Positions 26,101 through 31,000 of a DNA stretch of 31,000 nucleotides are shown here, piece after piece. The notes below the pieces were generated by a model. The model did no database searches. It had not been told where the DNA came from and saw only the letters and a program-made list of their open reading frames with translations. The stretch spans positions 445,001 through 476,000 of the forward strand of contig OZ037769.1 of NCBI GenBank assembly GCA_964035545.1, written 5' to 3'. This stretch comes from Bugula neritina (taxonomy: Eukaryota; Bryozoa; Gymnolaemata; Cheilostomatida; Bugulidae). How positions within the stretch are numbered: position 1 is the stretch's first letter; each line of letters begins with the position of its first letter. The position numbers were made by a program, and so were the translations under genes.

Positions 26101-28177
26101 ACCTGTTTGTTTTAAGTAATATACAAGCCAAATTGCTATTGTATTGGCAGCTCAAATATTATAACCTAATGAACATTTTGTATGTTAATATAATATTTTT
26201 TGTAAATTTAAGAAACTTAAGATATTGTAACTCTCAAAGTATTTTCAAACATGTAAATGTTGTCAGTATTGTACTTTGGGTAAAAAATCAAGCCATGTAT
26301 TAGACTGCAAGTTTTTACTTCGGAAATAAAATAATTTGCTCAACATTCTTATTTAACATGAATAGATATACGTTTTCCAGTTTTATTTTTAAGCATGCCT
26401 ATTATCACACAATAATCAATATGACTTTGTTGCTTTTCTAGAACGTAGCTTTAAACTGTGATGAGCTGACTCGGTTAGTATACAGAGTGGATACAGAGAG
26501 TGAGTATACAGATGTTGGTGAATATATAGAAGGTTTACAACCTGGTACAGAGTATACAGTGGAAATCAGAGCTGAGAATAATGCTGGCTTAGATACAACT
26601 CAGAACTTTGACATCGTTACTGCCGGTAAGAGCTTTATATCATAATATGCAACTTCATCACAGTTTAATCACATTATATTGATTTACTTCAAGTTTAGCT
26701 ATAAGCTTAGGGATCCTAATTCATACTAAATTTGTTTCATGTGTTGATATAAAATTGAGCAGAATTTTTTATAAGTTGAGATGCTTTTTTTAAAAGATGA
26801 AAAGTTTTACCATGTCAAATATATACATAGTTCAGCAATTTTAAACGTCTGAACTTTTAAACAAGAATGGTTCCTATAAATAAACATTTAAGAAATTTCT
26901 AAGAGCAATTCTTTAAAATTTTTGTATGAATCATAATTACAGAAATTTCAACTGTAAGCCCAAAGCAAACTGTGCTATATGAGAAAAGACTAGTTGATTA
27001 TATAGCTTAAGTTACCAAGAAATACCCTTTCAGATGTGGAGAGAGTATGTCCACCTCCCCCATCTGTTAGAAATGCTGAAACACTGAGCACTCAGTCAGA
27101 CAGGAGGATAGACTCAGTAGTAACATACCTCTGTCTGGAAGGATACTACCGGACAGGAAGTGCTCAGCTCACTTGTGTTGTGGAGGAAGGAAAAGCTGTC
27201 TGGTTAGGAGAAGTACCAGAATGTGATGGCAGCTCAGGTTTGATATGAGAGCTTATATAGTTGTGATAAAAGTTCTGTGAAGTGTTATACCAACTCTATT
27301 ATGAAGAATCTTTATTCAAAATGTATTTATATTTCACAACTATATAACTTTATCCTTTAAATTCATGTATCTCTGTAAAGCTTATGTCCTCACTGGGATT
27401 CCAACCTGAAACCTCCAGTCCGGTAAACAGGAGCACCAACCATCACACCACTGGGTCACTGAATAACCTAAACATTATAATGTCTAACTATAGTTACTGT
27501 AATTTCAAGTTGAATGGCACTAGAATAATCATTTATTGTAGTTTATTGTTATGCATTTACACCTGCTTTTTGAAACAGAAACATTTTCTTCTTTTTACTA
27601 TAGCCTACTGCAAAAAACTTTAACATATCAATTTTACAGCATATAAATACTCAGACTGTCAGCTTCGCTCACAGATGCACACTCTTCGTTTGTATTACAG
27701 TGATTAGTTTTCTAATGAACTTTTCTTACGACTTTAGAATACAGAACTGCTTTACTGTCTGTTGGAGTAGCGTGTGGTCTGGTAATACTAATCCTCACAG
27801 CCATCATATTCATACTGGTTAGACAACTCTATATCAGAAAGTACACTGACTCAGCTCAACAGAGCAAGTCCACTGATGAATACGAAGAAGTCGGTCCCAA
27901 CCATCTCCACCCTGTGATGTCACTTAATGAGTCAGTTGAGCTCCCAGTGGCTAGTGTACCACACGCTCCAGTCCCTCCAGTCTATGAGAGCATAGATAAG
28001 AGGGATACAGTTGCTGATGGTATTAAGGACTACACAGGACTAGAGAATGTTAGCCTCTCTTCCAACTATGAACATCTGAAAGCTAGGCAAAGCTGTAACA
28101 ACTATGAAAGAATGAATTATGATGACAAACCTAGACCACAGGCTGATAAAGTTTATGAAAATTGTGACAAAAATTAA
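20041..28177 (+). CDS. Type I receptor: 2 fucolectin-like, 4 FN3, sushi, TM, ITAM-like tail
   Basis: Fifteen exons: 20041-20113, 20924-21112, 21794-22045, 22439-22648, 23152-23394, 23618-23727, 24135-24285, 24602-24690, 24903-25107, 25234-25343, 25542-25710, 25989-26083, 26442-26625, 27034-27237 and 27738-28177. All phases agree and the sum is 2724 nt (907 aa). Order: signal peptide (1-25), two fucolectin/discoidin-like domains (25-171, 172-322), FN3 x4 (323-693), sushi (694-761), membrane helix (766-789), 118-residue cytoplasmic tail. The tail has YEEV, YESI, YTGL, YEHL, YERM and YENC. YTGL and YEHL are eight residues apart, as in an ITAM. Weak donors are GTATTA (exon 4), GTTTGT (exon 8) and GTTTGA (exon 14). 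I infer a cell-surface lectin receptor signalling through tyrosine kinases and SH2 proteins. I do not recognise a named orthologue. Confidence 0.85.
20545..20568. repeat. Short perfect inverted repeat
   Basis: CTATAAACTAG, AA, CTAGTTTATAG: 11-base arms with a 2-base loop in intron 1 of the receptor gene. It could be chance in AT-rich DNA or a small regulatory palindrome. Confidence 0.6.
20924..22045 (+). other. Receptor exons 2-3: fucolectin/discoidin-like domain 1
   Basis: Residues 25-171. Hallmarks in order are NLAKGKAVYSSTST, AAVDGE, QWWIVDL, VIKVYSSQ, KFQEVSIFLS, and the closing GGLVINEVEVYG. This matches the F5/8C/fucolectin plan (N-x-A-x-G-K, DG, WW-x-VDL, EVEVYG). It has no cysteine, so the fold lacks the usual disulfide, unlike the secreted lectins in this window. 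Exon borders are phase 1 on both sides and in the middle. Confidence 0.8.
22439..23394 (+). other. Receptor exons 4-5: fucolectin/discoidin-like domain 2
   Basis: Residues 172-322. Hallmarks are NVAVGKSVRSSS, EKANDG, QWWRVDL, SRLQKAHLLA, and the closing GGLVISEVLVFG. The join NHGI-I-TSRL uses a weak GTATTA donor at 22649, chosen because it keeps phase 1 and restores the expected strand order. No cysteine is present. It is closer to the secreted lectins in the WWRV-N/D-L and EKANDG motifs than domain 1 is. Confidence 0.75.
23618..24285 (+). other. Receptor exons 6-7: FN3 domain 1
   Basis: Residues 323-409. The FN3 B-strand tryptophan is in CVKVNWETP, and the EVEVEVRVVG strand follows. It is split by a phase 0 intron and bounded by phase 1 introns. 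It has extra cysteines (DC, EC, NC). The domain is divergent; assignment rests partly on its position in the series. Confidence 0.6.
23881..23955. repeat. Imperfect 75-base hairpin in a receptor intron
   Basis: The left arm TTAGCCAGTTTTGAGTATAT and the right arm ATATACTCAAAAACTGGCTA face each other across a short AT-rich loop, inside the intron between exons 6 and 7. It resembles a tiny foldback or MITE relic. I see no clear target duplication. Confidence 0.7.
24602..25107 (+). other. Receptor exons 8-9: FN3 domain 2
   Basis: Residues 410-507. It starts EPSKPRE, has YSISWK at the phase 0 split, then ITEYKIRYP and FTLSVRAVNNMGLHSDY, the typical FN3 C', F and G strands (Y-x-L-x-V-x-A-x-N-x-x-G). 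The exon 8 donor is a weak GTTTGT. Confidence 0.82.
25234..25710 (+). other. Receptor exons 10-11: FN3 domain 3
   Basis: Residues 508-600. It has SSCVELTWNRPEYPGGDIIS at the phase 0 split, then LTCTN and LVECSISAENKAGFGKST. This is the clearest FN3 of the four. It carries five or more cysteines (SC, TC, VC, EC, SC), unusual for FN3, and an N-glycosylation sequon (NSS). Confidence 0.88.
25989..26625 (+). other. Receptor exons 12-13: FN3 domain 4
   Basis: Residues 601-693. It has RIFLNISDE at the phase 0 split, then LVYRVDTESEY, GLQPGTEYTVEIRAENNAG and a final VTA. The usual B-strand tryptophan is replaced (IFLNIS). Two N-glycosylation sequons are visible (NLS, NIS). Confidence 0.82.
27034..27237 (+). 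other. Receptor exon 14: sushi (CCP) domain
   Basis: Residues 694-761. It has four cysteines in the sushi order: VCPPPP, YLCLEGYY, LTCVVEE, and the last in PEC, with the tryptophan (AVWLGE) between the third and fourth. It is a single exon with phase 1 borders, the classic CCP layout. It lies directly before the membrane helix. Confidence 0.9.
27386..27470 (-). repeat. tRNA-derived SINE-like piece
   Basis: The minus strand reads a box-A-like TGGTGTGATGGTTGG and, about 40 bases on, a box-B-like GGTTGGAATCC, the layout of a Pol III tRNA promoter. Related pieces occur at 7811-7860 and 29215-29520, so it is dispersed, which favours a SINE over a tRNA gene. It lies in the last intron of the receptor gene. 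Confidence 0.5.
27738..28177 (+). other. Receptor exon 15: membrane helix and tyrosine tail
   Basis: Residues 762-907 to the stop. The helix ALLSVGVACGLVILILTAII (continuing FILV, 766-789) is followed by RQLYIRK, a stop-transfer charge cluster. The tail has tyrosines at about 793, 797, 810 (YEEV), 844 (YESI), 860 (YTGL), 872 (YEHL), 884 (YERM, a YxxM PI3K-type site), 889 and 901 (YENC, a YxN Grb2-type site). PVPPVY may contact SH3 or WW domains. No kinase or other catalytic domain is present. Confidence 0.88.
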
Positions 28178-28686
28178 CTATCAGTAAAGATTATATAACA
28201 AGTTTCTCAGCTTATATATATATAATGTGCAGACGTGATTTAAAACGCTAAAAAATATTATAACTCACATAAAAATTTCTCATTCACATGTACAGCATAT
28301 TTCACACAAGTCTATAAGCATCTATTTTAGCTCAATGCTATTTTTACCACAAATTTATTTTTAGAGAAATATTTAATGCAATTTACTTTAATTTTGAGTG
28401 TTGTTCTTCTTGTATTATTATATTTAACATTTTCCTATATGTAGTACTTATGCAATATAAACATTTTATTGTTACATATATTCCTAATATTACACAGAGA
28501 GAAATATTAGTGTTAGAGTGAACATTAGCTGACAACTAAAACAGCTCGTTTTTTGGATCCCTAAATTGACCAGCAGTGAATAGAAACTAGTGTCAGGTAC
28601 TGTTCACAGTGAATAGTATGTTAGATCAATGTTGATATAAAGAGTTGTGAAGTTGATTCTTTGTATTTATCACAATGAGCCAAGTT
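28178..28686. other. Receptor 3' flank, no further gene
   Basis: AT-rich, with no coding exon and no canonical AATAAA that I could find. The 3' UTR end is not defined. Confidence 0.4.
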
Positions 28687-28920
28687 ATGTTCAATGGTGA
28701 TCTTATATATGTTCAATGGTGAGCTTAAATATTTTCGATGGTGATCTTATTTATGCTCAATAGTGATATTATATATGTTCAATGGTGATCTTATTTATGC
28801 TCAATAGTGATATTATATATGTTTAATGATGATCTAATTTCTGTTCAATGATGATCTTAGATATGCTCAATGCTGAACTAAGTTATATTCAAAGCTGAAC
28901 TTATAAATGTTCCATGCTGC
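28687..28920. repeat. Decayed 22-bp tandem repeat
   Basis: About ten copies of a unit like ATGTTCAATGGTGATCTTAT plus AT, with units such as GCTCAATAGTGATATTATAT. Divergence increases towards the right end. It lies about 0.5 kb after the receptor stop codon. Confidence 0.88.
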
Positions 28921-29204
28921 TCTAGTTTTTGTTGGAAATAAGCTTCTGCAAAAATTATTACTAATCACTCTGAACTAACTTGTCATAACTTCTAACCAGT
29001 ATGAGAGTATAGTAATGTGGATTTTATTGTATATGATAGTTGGATATAAGAAATGCAACAAAAAATAACTTCTAAAGATTAAAATAAGAAAAAAAACATG
29101 AAAATAAGCATTTGCAGAATTTTTCTACGACTGTAAATTCAGTTAACTTTTCTCAATATTAGCAGAACCTGCTAAGACCATAGTGTGTGTCATTACATTC
29201 TTGC

Positions 29205-29520
29205 TCTGTAGTGTAGCGATAACCAAGCAGTTGTGGTGTGTAATGGTTAGCACACCTGTGTGCAAGTCCGAGGTCTGTGATAGTAACCCAAGTACGGGAG
29301 GGGGGAGGGGGAAGTTTTATAACTAATTCTAGCGGTTAGTAAAGTGTGGTAGAACTCCGAGAGAAGTTGAGTGGCCAGGGAAGCTTGAAGGAGTAGTATA
29401 AGAAGGCAGCTGAGTTCTTGAAAAGTGGGTAAGGTGTAGTGTCGAGAGCACCCAGTGAAGCTTGTAATGTAGTGGTGAGTGGGCCTGCTTGCAGGCTGGA
29501 GGTCTCAGCATGATTCAAAG
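29205..29520 (+). repeat. GC-richer composite with two tRNA-like SINE heads
   Basis: At 29232-29290 TGGTGTGTAATGGTTAGCAC resembles box A and is followed by CAAGTCCGAGGTCTGTGATA, a weak box-B zone. At 29469-29518 GTAGTGGTGAGTGGGCCTGC and TGGAGGTCTCAGCATGATTC repeat the plan. A purine run (29297-29313) lies between. The segment is visibly richer in GC than its flanks. I read it as a dimeric or nested SINE; the minus-strand frames at 29329-29518 are not genes. Confidence 0.45.
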
Positions 29521-30626
29521 TTTTGTAGCGGTCAAATTCTTTGTGCTCCTATTCAGCATCTTTGAGTGCATGTTCTTAAAAAATGTTATGGGATCTACAA
29601 CAAAAGATAAAAGTTGGGTAATATTTAAACTGTATTAGTATGAGCAGTAAACATTTGGTTAAGATATACAATCACAAGCAGCTTATAAATTAAGTTCAAC
29701 TTTGAAGAAGCTGAAGTCTAAGGCCAAAACGAATAGTATCAATGATGTTAGCTATGAATCTTTCAGCATATTTTTAGCACCATTATACCAATCGTTTGAT
29801 TCTGAATAACCATACAGGCTTTGGCAAACTTATGATCATTATGTTGCGTAGTGTTTGGGTTAGTTTAAGCTTATCAAAATTTAGTAACAATTTCGGCCAT
29901 CATTTTATTTTACTTCTTTCTTAATTACAAATGCAAAAGCTGTTGGGCATATTTAGTTTAGTTAATAGAAGCTTCTCTGTATTAAAATTATCTCAAAATG
30001 TCAGTGAACCACAATTTAAGCTGGAGTCAGCATTTTATATGGACCCCTCATATCGAGATAACAGATATTGATAAGTTTCAATATGTCTATAAATTGAAAA
30101 ACAAATAAAGTACTACCAAGAAAAATATTGCTACTTAAACATGTTGTTATATTTAATTGTGCTGCGCAAAGATAAATAAAAGAATAAACTGGTAGCACGG
30201 AAGTTAATAAAAAAATTTGCCAACTCACCACTTATATTGGCATTTTGGTACTTAACTATAAAACAAGAAGCTAGCTTGGCAGCTGCTTAAGGCTAATAAC
30301 TGCTTGTAGGCTGCTAAACTGCATTATGATTATTAACAATATGAATAATTCTACAATGGGGGGGGGGGAGAATTTAAATTAATGAATTTAGCACAAATTG
30401 CTAGAAGGTGAAGTGGAAATAAAACGCTAAATTTTTTGAAAATAGATTGTTACAGGAAAACTTGTATCAAATTGATATAGGAATAGAGTAGTTTGGGAAA
30501 TATCAGTTAATGTGGTCTCTTAAAAGTTATAGTTGCACAAATTCAATTATCTGTCTACAGCAATAGTCATACTGATACTGTCATTGTGATATAAAATGAC
30601 AACGTTAGGCAAATGATTGAGCTTAC
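29521..30626. other. Intergenic, no gene seen
   Basis: AT-rich sequence without a believable coding exon. There is a run of 11 G at 30358-30368. The minus-strand frame at 30016-30231 has no domain signature or splice context. Confidence 0.45.
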
Positions 30627-30741
30627 CTTTTGCTGCAATGACAACTTCAGTTCCTAACTCTGAAAGAAAGTGATCATCTTCTATCTCTGAGAGGTAGCTG
30701 CATTCTTTACCCATGTGATGAAATGATTCAATGTTTTCCAT
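30627..30741 (-). CDS. Possible first coding exon of an unknown gene
   Basis: The minus strand from an ATG at 30741 reads MENIESFHHMGKECSYLSEI, continues EDDHFLSELGTEVVIAAK and meets a good phase 1 donor, GTAAGC. An upstream stop (TGA) in the same frame means this ATG would be the start. The acidic composition and the donor favour a real exon, but I see no signal peptide, no recognised domain and no convincing next exon; an acceptor at about 30554 gives an almost immediate stop. The product is unknown. Confidence 0.3.
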
Positions 30742-31000
30742 GTTGTGAGGTTGTTTGGAAGCACAAATTCACTGAATCTCAAAGCACAACCTTTTAGTCT
30801 GAGCCTCTGGTGTTCACTATGCCGGCAGAATATTTCTTCTGTCAATAGCCATGAATGAAAACTATGTGCTGTTATGTAATAACCTTTGCTTTGCTCTGTC
30901 ACTGCTTGGTAAGCCAGTTTCTTGCCTTTGAATTACAATTTAAATATTTCCTTACTATAGCTCTGTTATGCAACATCTTCTTTTGTTCCACCAGGTAGTT

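Noticed and set aside
27386-27470. A functional tRNA gene
   Set aside because: Box A and box B are imperfect, a full cloverleaf is not evident, and related pieces are dispersed in the window.

Overview
The window reads as AT-rich nuclear DNA from an invertebrate animal. Genes are split by introns of roughly 0.1 to 3.8 kb with GT..AG borders, most at phase 1 between domain exons. The domain repertoire (PAN/apple, fucolectin/discoidin-like, FN3, sushi, Shisa-like) and the many simple repeats, minisatellites, MITE-like and SINE-like pieces all point to a metazoan. I cannot fix the phylum; a sponge or another marine invertebrate is a guess from domain content only. All exon models were built by hand from reading frames, splice consensus and phase matching. 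No transcript or database evidence was available.

Layout, left to right: (1) 1-3300 is repeat-rich and gene-poor. It holds a hAT-like transposon end, a decayed last exon of a PAN/fucolectin gene (1915-2157, in-frame stop), and a TA-flanked inverted-repeat element (2901-3245). (2) 3317-4899, minus strand: a complete four-exon gene for a secreted PAN + fucolectin-like protein (263 aa), with a TA-repeat hairpin in its last intron. (3) 6997-8250, plus strand: its divergently transcribed paralogue (254 aa, four exons, the PAN exon exactly the same length). (4) 10035-17435, minus strand: a four-exon gene for a 179-aa single-pass protein with the six-cysteine pattern of the Shisa-like (STMC6) superfamily. 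Each of its three introns contains a different minisatellite, the largest an array of about 1.7 kb of 18-bp units directly next to a splice donor. (5) 20041-28177, plus strand: a 15-exon gene for a 907-aa type I receptor with signal peptide, two fucolectin/discoidin-like domains, four FN3 domains, one sushi domain, a transmembrane helix and a tyrosine-rich tail. The tail includes an ITAM-spaced pair of YxxL motifs plus YxxM and YxN motifs. (6) 28178-31000: a decayed 22-bp tandem repeat, tRNA-like SINE pieces, and a possible first exon of another minus-strand gene.

How it may fit together (inference): two secreted lectin-like proteins, a dead relative, and a membrane receptor with the same class of carbohydrate-binding fold sit within 27 kb. 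The receptor carries what looks like an activating immune-receptor tail. This resembles a self/non-self or microbe-recognition locus built on fucolectin-type domains instead of immunoglobulin domains. It is the most interesting candidate system in the window. The Shisa-like gene between them may be a bystander or a membrane adaptor.
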